Source: Bathynomus jamesi (taxonomy: Eukaryota > Arthropoda > Malacostraca > Isopoda > Cirolanidae). From it: a stretch of 64,000 bases of DNA. Under the pieces are notes generated by a model. The model did not search any database, had not been told where the DNA came from, and saw nothing but the letters and a program-made list of their open reading frames with translations. The DNA lies in contig JAJOZX010002714.1 of NCBI GenBank assembly GCA_023014485.1, positions 389,501 to 453,500 on the forward strand, given 5' to 3'. The translations under genes and the position numbers were made by a program. Position 1 is the first letter of the stretch, and each line of letters starts with the position of its first letter. This document shows positions 21,680 through 32,515 of this stretch, one piece after another.

Positions 21680-22110
21680 CAATGCTTCCAGATTTGAGAT
21701 TTATAAAATATATCGAAGACCAGTCCACTAACCATGGCTTCTATTATCTTATTGACTGACTCACCAAGCCTATTGATAAATCTAAATACGAAATTGTGAA
21801 TGACACTGGCACAGTTAAGCACCTTATTGACTACAAAGAGCATACTGACACGAGAAGGAGCACCATTTACAAATTTTGGAGTCCTTAATAAACTCCTAAA
21901 AATATTATTATATGCAACATATAATTTCCTCAAATTATACATCCTGTAGTTCCACCACAAATGATCTGTATACATTGGAGTACAAAAAGTTTTGAACAAA
22001 ATCAACTTAACATCTAATGTACACATGAAATTTTCTATCCAAAGTATTTCCCTGAGCATATAATTGTCTACATTGCCTTAGAATATCACAGTCATCTGAA
22101 AGACTATACC
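21680..22110 (-). pseudogene. LINE B copy 1, reverse transcriptase C-terminal piece
   Basis: Read on the - strand the order is SDDCDILRQCRQLYAQGNTL, a second-frame DVKLILFKTFCTPMYTDHLW, then YVAYNNIFRSLLRTP and FRFINRLGESVNKII. This is the region downstream of YADD in the LINE B family and matches the equivalent region of copy 2 at 62290-62690. The end of the piece, near 21665-21680, abuts the 5' limit of LINE C. Frameshifts are present. Confidence 0.8.
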
Positions 22111-22403
22111 ATTCAATTGAAATTCAGGAAATTTGGTAATTTTTTACTCTCAGTCCGGCCTCTGGAAACTGAAAATAAAGTTTACCATAAGACTTTACAT
22201 TTTTTAAACAACTTTTATTAAGTATAATATGAAGCAAATGCCGATTAAAGCTATAAAATTAATGTTAAGAAATTGTTTTTGAGCGATAAAATCGCGAATC
22301 ATGTTTTTGGGAGTGATAAAATGGCTGATCCCACAAAGGTTAGGAAGGTACCGCTAACAAAATTGGGGGGTTTGACCTGAACTCATAAGATTTTAGTGTC
22401 ACG

Positions 22404-23240
22404 CAGGGCTGCCAATGCTGAGGGGATGCCCCCAGATCTGGGGGTTTCACAATCTATCTGGGTTGCTGGGTTTTTATTTTGAAAATGGTTAGAAATCTGG
22501 GGGGTTTATATCCTAAATGTGTAAACAACTTAAAATAGCTCATTTAAATATTTAAAACGGCATATTTCCATATTAATAATATATTTTACAATTTAAACTA
22601 TTGCCTAAAAAAGCCATTAAAAGAATACGTTCCAAACATGTTTGAAACATGTATGGTATATGTATGCAATGCGTCGCAAGCTCGCTGCCTCGGCCGCCTC
22701 GCTGCTCGCGAGTCCAGTGATGCCGGATTGGGCGAAAAGTAGCGGATTGGGCTAATTTTCGCGGCTCTCCACCAATACTACAGTATTTTGAATGCATGTG
22801 AATGCATGTGTTGAACGGATATTTTCCCAAATGAATTGTGTAAAAAACAGAAATACAAATTCATTGAAATCTGAGACTGTCAGAGATAGGTTACTAGCCA
22901 AACAATCTATTACTAGAAATAATATGGCATGCACAACGTGGGAACCGGACAAAGAATTAATCAGAGATTTGGAAGAGGATGCAGTCAGTAAAAGATACCT
23001 AGACAGAATAAAATCACAGAAAGAGAACAAGGAATTAAGTACTCTTTCAGGAGGAATTAGTGAAGAGGACGACTTGTAATTATTCCAATTAATAGGGGTA
23101 AGCAAATAATTCATTTTACTATTTATAATTGTTTTTTTTCAACTTTTATAACATGTTGTATCTGGGTTTTTTTTATTTGATTCTGGGGCTTTTTGAGAGT
23201 CTGATCTGGGGATTTCCTCAAAATCTCATTGGCAACCCTG
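22404..23240 (+). mobile_element. hAT-like element with CAGGGCTGCCAATG ends
   Basis: The ends are CAGGGCTGCCAATG and CATTGGCAACCCTG, inverted repeats with one mismatch. The left flank GTGTCACG recurs almost exactly two bases beyond the right end as CTGTCACG, so the target duplication is imperfect. The element contains a hAT C-terminal ORF (22793-23079) and GC-rich sequence at 22680-22770 that looks like yet another repeat end. Confidence 0.8.
22793..23079 (+). pseudogene. hAT transposase C-terminal fragment
   Basis: The open frame gives NACVERIFSQMNCVKNRNTN, then ETVRDRLLAKQSI, which is the hAT dimerisation motif (consensus ...ERSFS.....K...R). The preceding domains are absent. The fragment differs from the other hAT pieces in this window, so it comes from another hAT family. 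It is too short to act as a transposase. Confidence 0.7.
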
Positions 23241-23250
23241 GACTGTCACG

Positions 23251-23490
23251 ATGGCGTCGGTTTGCGATGGTTGTAATTATTCACTGTGTTTAACTTCATG
23301 CAAATTTTTTGATGATGAAGAGGCTGCATTTAATTTTTATGTAGAACACGGTGTATTGCTAAAAGAATTTATTTGTCCTAAGAAAAACAAGGACGGTATT
23401 GTTTGTGGTAATAAGTGTGTGTTCGATAAAAATAGAAAAGCATTTCGTTGCCATATACAGGTAAGAGTAGTACCTAAAATTAGGTTAGGT
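23251..23490 (+). pseudogene. Merlin-like transposase N-terminal zinc ribbon, possible exon
   Basis: An 80-codon frame starts MASVCDGCNYSLCLTSCKFF, continues EEAAFNFYVEHGVLLKEFIC and has paired Cys (C-P, CGNKC, RC) typical of the zinc ribbon before Merlin/IS1595-type transposases. It aligns with MALCDTCSFDYYPV..FLHAHGVLL inside Merlin copy 2 (43666). After RCHIQ the sequence CAGGTAAGAG is a good splice donor, so this may have been the first coding exon. The rest of the transposase is not next to it. A hAT element lies just upstream of the ATG. Confidence 0.6.
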
Positions 23491-23610
23491 TAGTATAGTT
23501 TTACGGTATATATAATATATACACAGTGAATATATACAGTGTTCATTTTACTACATATATAAATAAATGTATATATACACCTTTTAGGTCACTGATGTTG
23601 GCTGTTTCTA

Positions 23611-23838
23611 CAATTTCCATAATTTATATATCAATGGATTCGTTTTTACATCGCGAATGCGCCCTAGATAGTCTCTACTGAAGGAATTACCCGCATTTTA
23701 GGGTATTTTTTCACACTTATACCCCAAAACAAACTTCGTGTCCTAACTTAGTTTTGGGCCAGTTCCCTCACTTGAGACTATCCAAATCGCATTCCTGGTG
23801 TAATAACGAATCCATTGATCTATAAATTATGGGAATTG
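23611..23838. mobile_element. Hairpin MITE
   Basis: The ends are inverted repeats of about 30 bp: CCATAATTTATATATCAATG with ATTCG at 23617-23642, and its near-complement CGAATCCATTGATCTATAAA at 23807-23826. The interior has no coding sequence. It lies inside the LINE B copy 1. Confidence 0.7.
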
Positions 23839-23867
23839 AAGAGACCGGAGTGATAGTAAAAATTACC

Positions 23868-24459
23868 GGAAATTTTATATACGATACTTGTAGGCCTTGG
23901 TCCTCATAATCATAACTTTTATCAGGATTATATTTTATGTTGTTATCCTTCCCATACCTTTCACACACCTTCAAAAGTGTGCTGAGCCCTTTTACAGATG
24001 GAGAAGTAAGAACTAGATCATCTGCATACATCAGATGAGTAACAATCATTGTACCAATATAGCAGCCTATTTCACAGGTGTTCAGCACAACAGAGATTAT
24101 CCATATAAACATTGAATAAGTAGGGGGATAGTATCCCTCTCTGCCTGACACCATTGGTCATAGAGAATGGCTCTGAATTAACCCTACCCCCATCTTACAA
24201 TCATTGTCTGGTGATTATACCAGAATATTAATATATGGACCAAGTAACCAGGTACATTACAATTTACAAGTTTCATGAATAATTAGTCATGATCAATATG
24301 ATCATTTGAATGCTTTAGAGGCATCCAGGAAATACAAGAATACATTAGCATCTAGAGTTTGGTATTTACAGACCATTTCCTTCAAGGCATACACACGTCA
24401 CACAGTACTGTTTCTTTTTTAAACCAAATTGGTTATCACTAGTCTATTAATGAGTATAT
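23868..24459 (-). pseudogene. LINE B copy 1, reverse transcriptase palm and YADD block
   Basis: On the - strand the piece reads NQFGLKKKQ, then NVFLYFLDASKAF (first catalytic Asp), a frame break, PMVSGREGYYPPTYSMFIW (the VRQG block, mutated) and THLMYADDLVLTSPSVKGL with both catalytic Asp. It continues the RT fragment at 25147-25735, from which it is separated by Merlin copy 1. Stops and frameshifts make it a pseudogene. Confidence 0.85.
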
Positions 24460-24502
24460 ATTCAAATGGTAAATTTATAGTATTACACCCGTCTCCCTTT
24501 GG

Positions 24503-24703
24503 AGGTGAAATTTATGTTTTTCCTATGGTTTTTGATGTGCTTTGAACGAATCTGACCTTCAAAACCGTCGGAAATGACTCGTTTTTGAGATAACCCCCCT
24601 CCCTCCTAGCCGGCTATCGAAAACGAGTCATTTCCGACGGTTTTGAAGGTCAGATTCGTTTAAAACATCAAAAACCATAGGAAAAACATAAATTTCATCT
24701 TCA
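24503..24703. repeat. Long hairpin in the 3' part of Merlin copy 1
   Basis: The arms are about 24503-24590 and 24619-24703, each about 85 bp and almost perfectly complementary (for example CTATGGTTTTTGATG against CATCAAAAACCATAG). The same hairpin occurs in Merlin copy 2 at about 43912-43985 and 44090-44162 with a longer loop. It is directly followed here by a CCTAACCTAACC-type repeat (24712-24740). Confidence 0.9.
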
Positions 24704-24744
24704 AAATTGACCTGACCTAACCTAACCTATCCTAACCTAAATCA

Positions 24745-24870
24745 TTTAGTCTTGTAGGCAGCCCAGGAATCACTATAAATCACAGAGCCAGGCCTAATGT
24801 ACTTCTGAATGAGTGGAATGAGTGTTCCATTCCAGTATGAAAGTAATTCAAATTCGAAATGGATGGAGCG
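24745..24870 (-). pseudogene. Merlin (ISXO2-like) transposase C-terminal fragment
   Basis: On the - strand the sequence reads LSYWNGTLIPLIQKYIRPG followed by SVIYSDSWAAYKTK. The pattern LIQKYIRPGS.IYSDSWAAY is the second catalytic Asp region of the ISXO2/IS1595 transposase domain, which in animals defines Merlin. About 40 codons remain. Upstream, the frame runs into a deletion joint and a CA/TG-rich stretch (CAAATGAACGTACAAATACA type). Confidence 0.85.
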
Positions 24871-24889
24871 CAGTGATTGGGCAGACATG

Positions 24890-24985
24890 TAACAAACACA
24901 CAAATGAATATACAAATGAACGTACAAATACACATACAAACACACAAACGAACGTACAAATACACAAACGAATGTACGAACACAC
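24890..24985. repeat. Short tandem repeat ACAAACGAACGTACAAATAC
   Basis: Several imperfect 8-20 bp units of the type ACAAATGAACGTACAAATAC follow each other inside Merlin copy 1. The corresponding region of copy 2 (about 43560-43590) has only one or two units. Confidence 0.7.
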
Positions 24986-25146
24986 ATTAGATACACACCC
25001 AAAAATGTTTATATTTCTAAAACGAAGCATTTGCGACGGAAATGCTATAGAAGGAAAGTGTCTTAGAATTAAAAAATCTACTTAATGAACATATAATAAT
25101 TGCTGGACGTTAGACAGGTGTAATACTATAATAATACCATTCAGGT

Positions 25147-25735
25147 ACCTTAGATATAATACTGGCCAAGGCTATTGGTCTATAGTTATTTTTACTGTTG
25201 ATTTTACCCATTTTATCTTTTAGTACTGGTACCAAAACAACGTATAACATTGTATCTGGCAAAACACCATGTATCAGTAAACCTGTAAAGCACAGAGCTA
25301 ACAGAGGCAATAATCTGTCACTACTAAATTTCAGATGCTCAGCAGAACTACCATCAATACCACATAATTTGTTACAATCTAAACATTTTATGGCCTGTTT
25401 AGTCTCAAATACACCAACTCTTATATCTGGACTATAGGTAGCATCACAATTAACATTATTGTTCTTATGTACAGAGTTGAATAACTCACTGTAGTGTTCC
25501 TTCCATAATTTGACTATATTCTCAGTTCCAGTTACATTTTCACTATTATCAGGGAGAGACATTGCACTATTATTCATTATTTTTAATTCGTCCTAACTTG
25601 GATTCTTACTGGCAAGCTTTCTAGCCAGAGCATCCCTGCTTAACTCATCCTCAGGATTTTTTATATACCTTAATGCAAACTTGAACCTAGGGTTATTGAA
25701 TATTTCACCAATAATGACCTTGAACCTCCACAATA
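25147..25735 (-). pseudogene. LINE B copy 1, N-terminal RT piece
   Basis: On the - strand, 25735-25578 reads RFKFALRYIKNPEDELSRDA and LARKLASKNPS. The ORF 25577-25147 continues with NIVKLWKEHYSELFNS, then CNKLCGIDGSSAEHLKF, LALCFTGLLIHGVLPDTML and NNYRPIALASIISKV. These are the RT 0 to 2 blocks of LINE B and match the second copy at 59590-59940. The frame is open over about 145 codons up to the Merlin insertion. Confidence 0.85.
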
Positions 25736-25826
25736 AGGTAAGTTTGGTATGTATATATCATCATGGGGGGGTCAAAACCCCCTTGGTTAGCATATACAAT
25801 TGGAGAATACATGAGTTAAGGTTGTT

Positions 25827-25868
25827 ATATATATATATATATATATATATATACCGTATATATATATA
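25827..25868. repeat. TA microsatellite
   Basis: A (TA)n run, interrupted once by CCGTA, directly precedes the hAT-type MITE at 25869. Confidence 0.85.
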
Positions 25869-26395
25869 CAAAGATGGGCACCTGGGCCTCAAAAAGGACC
25901 AATGGTCCCAGTCCCGGTCCTTGCCTCAAACTGGACCGACGGTCCCGGTCCTTTCTGAAGATAGGACCTAGGAATGACTCAGTCCTCGGTCCTTATATAT
26001 AAGTGAAAAATTTGATTAAAATGAAAAATTGCTGGGATTGCCGGGTTCAGTTCTTCCGCTAGGAGCTCTAGTTGCTTGACTTGAAGTTGAAGCACTAACA
26101 TCAGTAGATTCTTCGTCTCCTCCAGGTGTTGAAACAAGTTTCAGTTCAGTCTCAGTCTCTTTCTGAGTCTTCTGGAGGAAACGATCCATCATCTTTAGAA
26201 CTTCAAATAATCACCAAACACACTAAAATCACTAAAAAAGACCATCTGGACCGGACCATCTGGAATTGCTTAAAAATGGACTGTCGCTCCTCATTTCGGT
26301 CCTCACTGAGAAAAGGACCAACTTTCCCACTCACGGTCCTTTTTACCGAGTTCCTGGAGTTCGGTCCTTTTGGAACTTGGTCCTACCCACCTTTG
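25869..26395. mobile_element. hAT-type MITE with CAAAGATGGG ends
   Basis: The element starts CAAAGATGGGCACC and ends GTCCTACCCACCTTTG. Multiple copies of GGTCC words (ACCGACGGTCCCGGTCC, TTCGGTCC) lie in both subterminal regions, in opposite orientations. No coding sequence is seen apart from Ser-rich open frames. Target duplication is hidden because it sits in TA/TG microsatellite. Confidence 0.7.
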
Positions 26396-26401
26396 TGTGT
26401 G

Positions 26402-26432
<31 letters not shown>

Positions 26433-26484
26433 ATGTTCCTAGCCTATTTGGTTTTTGTTAATATCCAAAATACATTTTTCTGAT

Positions 26485-26630
26485 GTATTTTGGTGTTTGG
26501 TTCATATATGACCTTCATTTCTAGCAAAAATGAACCAAAACATAGGAAAACTTTGTTTCATAACTTTGTTTCAGTTCATTTGCGCAAGATATGAAGGTTA
26601 TATTTGAACCAGAACACACCAAAATACTAT
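26485..26630. repeat. Inverted repeat (MITE-like)
   Basis: ATTTTGGTGTTTGGTTCATA near 26490 is complementary to ATTTGAACCAGAACACACCA near 26601, with the adjoining ATGACCTTCAT / ATGAAGGTTAT also paired. The core contains two copies of AACTTTGTTTCA. No gene. Confidence 0.6.
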
Positions 26631-26639
26631 GGAAAAAAT

Positions 26640-27299
26640 AGGTCTTGCTCCAACCAGAGTAGCCTAAACACAACCTAGGCTACGTTGGAGATGGAAGACC
26701 TAGGCCAAAGATGAACCAGCCTAGCTATTTGTCCATAAACAGGACTTCCATACTCTTTTGTTAAACAATTATAGCTGAAATGTCAGCTTATTTAACCTAA
26801 ATTTAATAACCAAAGGGAAATTTATGAACTTCTTACCTTGAAACTTTAATATAAGTTTTATTTCTTGACACCAATAATAAACATTTTTATTCCGGCTTCT
26901 TTCGTCTTGCGCCTCCTCATCCTCCCTGTTATTCTGCTTCTTAAGCTTATCCCGATCTTTTTCTTCTTCCCAAAACCGTGTTGCTATTTCTAGCTATGGG
27001 ATCTTTTTTTCTTTTCATCCGATATTTGTTTCTTCGTTGGTGTCTTTTTAATTTTTCTCAGCAAGAGTTCGAGTTCTCCTTCCAATTTATTTTTTATTGT
27101 TAGTATTTTTTTTTAATGTCAATATGGCTTATCCAAGATTAGGTGGGTCTCCCATTTTGGTATTCCCAAATTTTCCACAATACATTAGACAAATGTATTT
27201 TAGATATTAATTTCAGTGTTGGTGAAACATTCAATAATTACTGAACCTGGCATTAGCCCTCTATTTTTTTTTTATAAAACAGGCCCTTACCTTGGCTTC
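26640..27299. other. Stretch without recognised gene; charged open stretch on the - strand
   Basis: On the - strand about 27085-26842 shows Lys/Glu-rich reading stretches in two frames (KLEGELELLLRKIKKTPTKK, then RFWEEEKDRDKLKKQNNRED) followed by CAAGGTAAGA, a plausible splice donor. It could be a decayed coiled-coil exon of a host gene or repeat. Nothing else is recognised. Confidence 0.3.
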
Positions 27300-28062
27300 C
27301 CTTGTTCATACCACATTAAAAAAAGCATCTCTGGATTAAGTCTTGGCTAGCATTATTGAGAGAGAAAACAATTTGTTGATACACATCTTTAAATGCCAAA
27401 ATATGTGTTTGAATTCTACAGTTTACATCCTGACAAGCTAGAGCATCATTAGGGATAGATATATTACTTAGCAATATATCAGAATTACAATACTGTTGTT
27501 TGCCCTCATCATCAACTTTGGACCAGTCTAACTTCACTTGATGTGTATCATTTACCTATGATAGCATTGGAATACAATTAATGTCAAACTCAATTAATAG
27601 AGGCATGTGGTCAGAACTAGCATAGGAGTTCAGAACTGCCTGATTTGCATCAGGTGTACAAATACAATGATCCAACCATGAGGTAGTATGCCAACTATCA
27701 CTAACATAAGTAAAGCTATCACCAGGAAGATTACACATGGATGAAAGGGTCAAGTTATTATCTTCACAGAAGGCTTTTAAAGTCATTGCTGAACAAAGAA
27801 TTATCATTAAGCACATTAGCATTAAAGTCACCAATAATAGCTACACATGTTGTATCTAACTCATCAATAATACTGCTGACTTGCCCCAATTTAATGAGGT
27901 AATCATCTTCATTATCAACTGCCTAAAAAGGCATATAGATACACAGAATTACAAATTTTTTATTGTCTACATATATTTCTATTCCAATTAGCCAGTTCAA
28001 AGCAATACATGATGTCTCCATAATTACCCTCTCCAGCCCTTGTGAGAGGGGCTGCAGGTGTT
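27300..28062 (-). pseudogene. LINE B copy 1, endonuclease domain
   Basis: On the - strand the sequence reads LNWLIGIEIYVDNKKFVILC, DDYLIKLGQVSSIIDEL, CVAIIGDFNANV (metal-binding GDFN), then after a frame change CEDNNLTLSS, SWLDHCICTPDANQ and ASSDHMPLLIEFD (the catalytic SDH). The region after the domain, 27537-27316, reads VKLDWSKVDDEGKQQYCNSD. The endonuclease motifs place it upstream of the RT pieces 25735-21680 on the same strand. Frameshifts are present near 27780-27835. Confidence 0.85.
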
Positions 28063-28814
28063 TCTATTATATGCTTTGCTTATATCCAAATTTAAAGAAC
28101 TATAAATAATTGGCTTAGTATTAAAGGTTTTTTGCTTCACAAATATATAAAATATTTTATGTAATGACATTAACAAAGGTTATTGAATTTAATGAGTTAG
28201 AGCTGTATGGCTAAACTACCAAGTTGGGTCTTTTGGCCCTAGACTGTGAGACCACCAGGTAACAAAATCTGCACACTTGCGTAATGTTAGTTATTGAATT
28301 TAATGGATTATTGCTGTGTGACACGGTTTGCCTTTGAAATACGGTAATTAACTAAGCATAGGCCTAGTTTGTATGTATTTTAAAGTTTTATTTCAAATGT
28401 CATAATTAATGGAGTACCCATTTTTGGGGATAAAGGTCACATCTGTGTCTGCATGCTCACTGAAGCTATGCCCATTTACATTTACATTATACTTCATTTG
28501 GAAAAGATGAAGCCAATCGGGCCTACCAAGGTTATCCAAGCCATGAGCTATATTTTATACTGTAATAAAGTTATGCAGAATATCAATCTCAAGTCAGCTA
28601 ATTAACATACAACTATTTACAGAGCTAGTAGCACTATTGCAGTTGGGTACTCCAACTCAACAAATTCAATTACATTAAAACAAAAAATTTAAAGGACAAG
28701 TAAAATAAACAATTCATTGTATGGGATATAATTTAGAGATATTGTTCCACAAATTAAAAAAATAACCAAGACAAAAGAATTCTTTTGGTTAATTGAATAT
28801 AATAAAATTACAGA
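28063..28814. other. Stretch without recognised gene
   Basis: Probably the N-terminal endonuclease part or 5' flank of LINE B copy 1, decayed. No motif is recognised. It ends at the start of LINE D, read on the + strand. Confidence 0.3.
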
Positions 28815-29110
28815 TTGGGTTGATGATAGTTTCATTGTGGATCTGGTATTTTTTTGATTTTCCAAAGCCTTTGATGTTAACCATGCAGGTATTTTGTCAA
28901 ATACTTTGGGACTTTGCTTGACTGGATGACTCCTGAGTGTATTTGTTGCAGGAACCTCTAGTAAGACAAAGCAGGTGCTTAGTGGGGTACCCCAGGACTC
29001 AGTGCTGGGTCCACTGTTATTTCTGGTTTTAGTCAATCATGTTCCATTTGAAATTTTGGATAAGATTTGTTTTAACACCACTCCAAACTTAAAAAATATG
29101 GTTAAGATTG
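28815..29110 (+). pseudogene. LINE D reverse transcriptase, palm piece
   Basis: The + strand reads LWIWYFFDFPKAFDVNHAGI, matching the D-F-x-KAFD block, then LSGVPQDSVLGPLLFLVLVN, the PQG block with Gly changed to Asp, and FEILDKI. It stops at a 5.6-kb insertion; the YADD block continues at 34715 (FKIFADDLKLCLKL). Confidence 0.8.
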
Positions 29111-29242
29111 TTTACCACCAGGAACCCAATAGACTATCACATGGAAATAGGGTTAGGTTAGGTTTAGTTTAGCACCAGTTGCTAAATTGAATCTTTACCA
29201 AAAATATTAGTATATTTTGAATCCTCATTAAAAATTATAGAA

Positions 29243-32107
29243 CAATCCAAGAATAAGCACCCCAGTTAGACCCAATCTGAGAAATAGCACCCCAGTTAGA
29301 CCCAATCCGAGAAATAGCACCCCAGTTAGACCCAATCCGAGAAATAGCACCCCAGTTAGACCCAATCCGAGAAATAGCACCCCGGTTAGACACCAATCCG
29401 AGAAATAGCACCCCGGTTAGACACCAATCCGAGAAATAGCACCCCGGTTAGACACCAATCCGAGAAATAGCACCCCGGTTAGACACCAATCCGAGAAATA
29501 GCACCCCAGTTAGACACCAATCCGAGAAATAGCACCCCAGTTAGACACCAATCCGAGAAATAGCACCCCGGTTAGACACCAATCCAAGAAATAGCACCCC
29601 GGTTAGACACCAATCCGAGAAATAGCACCCCGGTTAGACACCAATCCGAGAAATAGCACCCCGGTTAGACACCAATCCGAGAAATAGCACCCTGGTTAGA
29701 CACCAATCCGAGAAATAGCACCCTGGTTAGACACCAATCCGAGAAATAGCACCCTGGTTAGACACCAATCCGAGAAATAGCACCCCGGTTAGACACCAAT
29801 CCGAGAAATAGCACCCCGGTTAGACACCAATCCGAGAAATAGCACCCCGGTTAGACACCAATCCGAGAAATAGCACCCCGGTTAGACACCAATCCGAGAA
29901 ATAGCACCCTGGTTAGACACCAATCCGAGAAATAGCACCCTGGTTAGACACCAATCCGAGAAATAGCACCCTGGTTAGACACCAATCCAAGAAATAGCAC
30001 CCTGGTTAGACCAATTCGAGAAATAGCACCCTGGTTAGACACCAATCCGAGAAATAGCACCCTGGTTAGACACCAATCCGAGAAATAGCACCCTGGTTAG
30101 ACACCAATCCGAGAAATAGCACCCTGGTTAGACACCAATCCGAGAAATAGCACCCTGGTTAGACACCAATCCGAGAAATAGCACCCTGGTTAGACACCAA
30201 TCCGAGAAATAGCACCCTGGTTAGACACCAATCCGAGAAATAGCACCCTGGTTAGACACCAATCCGAGAAATAGCACCCTGGTTAGACACCAATCCGAGA
30301 AATAGCACCCTGGTTAGACACCAATCCGAGAAATAGCACCCTGGTTAGACACCAATCCGAGAAATAGCACCCTGGTTAGACACCAATCCGAGAAATAGCA
30401 CCCTGGTTAGACACCAATCCGAGAAATAGCACCCTGGTTAGACACCAATCCGAGAAATAGCACCCTGGTTAGACACCAATCCGAGAAATAGCACCCTGGT
30501 TAGACACCAATCCGAGAAATAGCACCCTGGTTAGACACCAATCCGAGAAATAGCACCCTGGTTAGACACCAATCCGAGAAATAGCACCCTGGTTAGACAC
30601 CAATCCGAGAAATAGCACCCTGGTTAGACACCAATCCGAGAAATAGCACCCTGGTTAGACACCAATCCGAGAAATAGCACCCTGGTTAGACACCAATCCG
30701 AGAAATAGCACCCTGGTTAGACACCAATCCGAGAAATAGCACCCTGGTTAGACACCAATCCGAGAAATAGCACCCTGGTTAGACACCAATCCGAGAAATA
30801 GCACCCTGGTTAGACACCAATCCGAGAAATAGCACCCTGGTTAGACACCAATCCGAGAAATAGCACCCTGGTTAGACACCAATCCGAGAAATAGCACCCT
30901 GGTTAGACACCAATCCGAGAAATAGCACCCTGGTTAGACACCAATCCGAGAAATAGCACCCTGGTTAGACACCAATCCGAGAAATAGCACCCTGGTTAGA
31001 CACCAATCTGAGAAATAGCACCCTGGTTAGACACCAATCTGAGAAATAGCACCCTGGTTAGACACCAATCTGAGAAATAGCACCCTGGTTAGACACCAAT
31101 CTGAGAAATAGCACCCTGGTTAGACACCAATCTGAGAAATAGCACCCTGGTTAGACACCAATCTGAGAAATAGCACCCTGGTTAGACACCAATCTGAGAA
31201 ATAGCACCCTGGTTAGACACCAATCCGAGAAATAGCACCCCGGTTAGACACCAATCCGAGAAATAGCACCCGGTTAGACACCAATCCGAGAAATAGCACC
31301 CCGGTTAGACACCAATCCGAGAAATAGCACCCGGTTAGACACCAATCCGAGAAATAGCACCCCGGTTAGACACCAATCCGAGAAATAGCACCCCGGTTAG
31401 ACACCAATCCGAGAAATAGCACCCCGGTTAGACACCAATCCGAGAAATAGCACCCCGGTTAGACACCAATCCGAGAAATAGCACCCCGGTTAGACCCCGA
31501 TCCGAGAAATAGCACCCCGGTTCGACCCCGATCCGAGAAATAGCACCCCGGTTCGACCCCGATCCGAGAAATAGCACCCCGGTTCGACCCCCGATCCGAG
31601 AAATAGCACCCCGGTTCGACCCCCGATCCGAGAAATAGCACCCCGGTTCGACCCCCGATCCGAGAAATAGCACCCCGGTTCGACCTCCCGATCCGAGAAA
31701 TAGCACCCCGGTTCGACCCCCGATCCGAGAAATAGCACCCCGGTTCGACCCCCGATCCGAGAAATAGCACCCCGGTTCGACCCCCGATCCGAGAAATAGC
31801 ACCCTGGTTCGACCCTGATCCGAGAAATAGCACCCCGGTTCGACCCTGATCCGAGAAATAGCACCCCGGTTCGACCTCCCGATCCGAGAAATAGCACCCC
31901 GGTTCGACCTCCCGATCCGAGAAATAGCACCCCGGTTCGACCTCCCGATCCGAGAAATAGCACCCCAGTTCGACCCTGATCCGAGAAATAGCACCCCGGT
32001 TCGACCCTGATCCGAGAAATAGCACCCCGGTTCGACCCTGATCCGAGAAATAGCACCCCGGTTCGACCCTGATCCGAGAAATAGCACCCTGGTTCGACCC
32101 CGATCCA
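29243..32107. repeat. 31-bp satellite array, about 92 units
   Basis: The unit is GAGAAATAGCACCCTGGTTA followed by GACACCAATCC (31 bp). Zones can be told apart: 29243-29390 with 30-bp units (CAGTTAGACCCAATCC); 29390-31005 with 31-bp units, first CCCCGG and then mostly CCCTGG; 31005-31200 with seven adjacent units carrying CTGAG; 31200-31495 with CCCCGG; and 31495-32107 with GTTCGACC and lengths of 30-33 bp. Neighbouring units share variants, a sign of local duplication and gene conversion. There are no unique spacers. Confidence 0.97.
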
Positions 32108-32511
32108 AATTAAAAGATTTTAACATATAAAATTAAAAAAAAAAATTTTGATATTTACAAAGGATATTGCAATAAAAAAAAAAAACCAGCACTTGGTAAA
32201 ACATCTTGTTTATTCAATCACGACAGTTTCAGAGCAGACTTTCGTGATACTTTCATTAGTTTTAACAAAAATATCATGACTAAACCTAACCAATCATCAA
32301 GGGTGATTGACATTGAGGGTTTTAGTCTTCAGGTGATCTGAAAAAACTCACTCTAAAACCGCAAAATAGATAAAACAAACAAAACAAAATAAATGGTATG
32401 GTACTTTCCTGTTATCCCGGACCTCAAACCTAAATTGACAGTTGGTTAGGTTTAGTCATGATATTTTTGTTAAAACTAATGAAAATATTACAACTTAACC
32501 AATCATCAATA
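32108..32511. repeat. Palindromic repeats between satellite and mariner element
   Basis: TTTCATTAGTTTTAACAAAAATATCATGA (about 32252-32280) and its inverted copy near 32456-32486 flank a segment that contains TAACCTAACCAATCATC. GGTACTTTCCTGTTATCCC at 32398 is complementary to 33979-33998 beyond the mariner element, so the mariner interrupted a palindrome. The sequence TTGATGATTGGTTAGGTT is shared with 35465-35570 and 36335-36490. Confidence 0.7.
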
Positions 32512-32515
32512 TATA

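Larger units (their letters stand above)
24468..25138 (-). mobile_element. Merlin element, copy 1, internally deleted
   Basis: The 671-bp element begins GGTAAATTTATAGTATTACA and ends TGTAATACTATAATAATACC, inverted repeats around the core TATAGTATTACACC. Flanks are ATTCAAAT (24460-24467) and ATTCAGGT (25139-25146), an 8-bp duplication with two mismatches, as expected for Merlin (8-9 bp). Removing the element restores the LINE B reading KVFEYIL. It carries a C-terminal transposase fragment and a long hairpin at its 3' end. Copy 2 is at 43371-44193 in the other orientation. Confidence 0.9.

Noticed and set aside
29243..32107. CRISPR-like array
   Set aside because: Units are contiguous with no unique spacers, and the genome is eukaryotic. 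It is a satellite.
31428..32126. Three overlapping open frames of 188-232 codons on the - strand with repeats of CYFSD / AISRI
   Set aside because: They are read-through of the 31-bp satellite, whose length and lack of stops in all frames produce the ORFs. No biological protein is implied.
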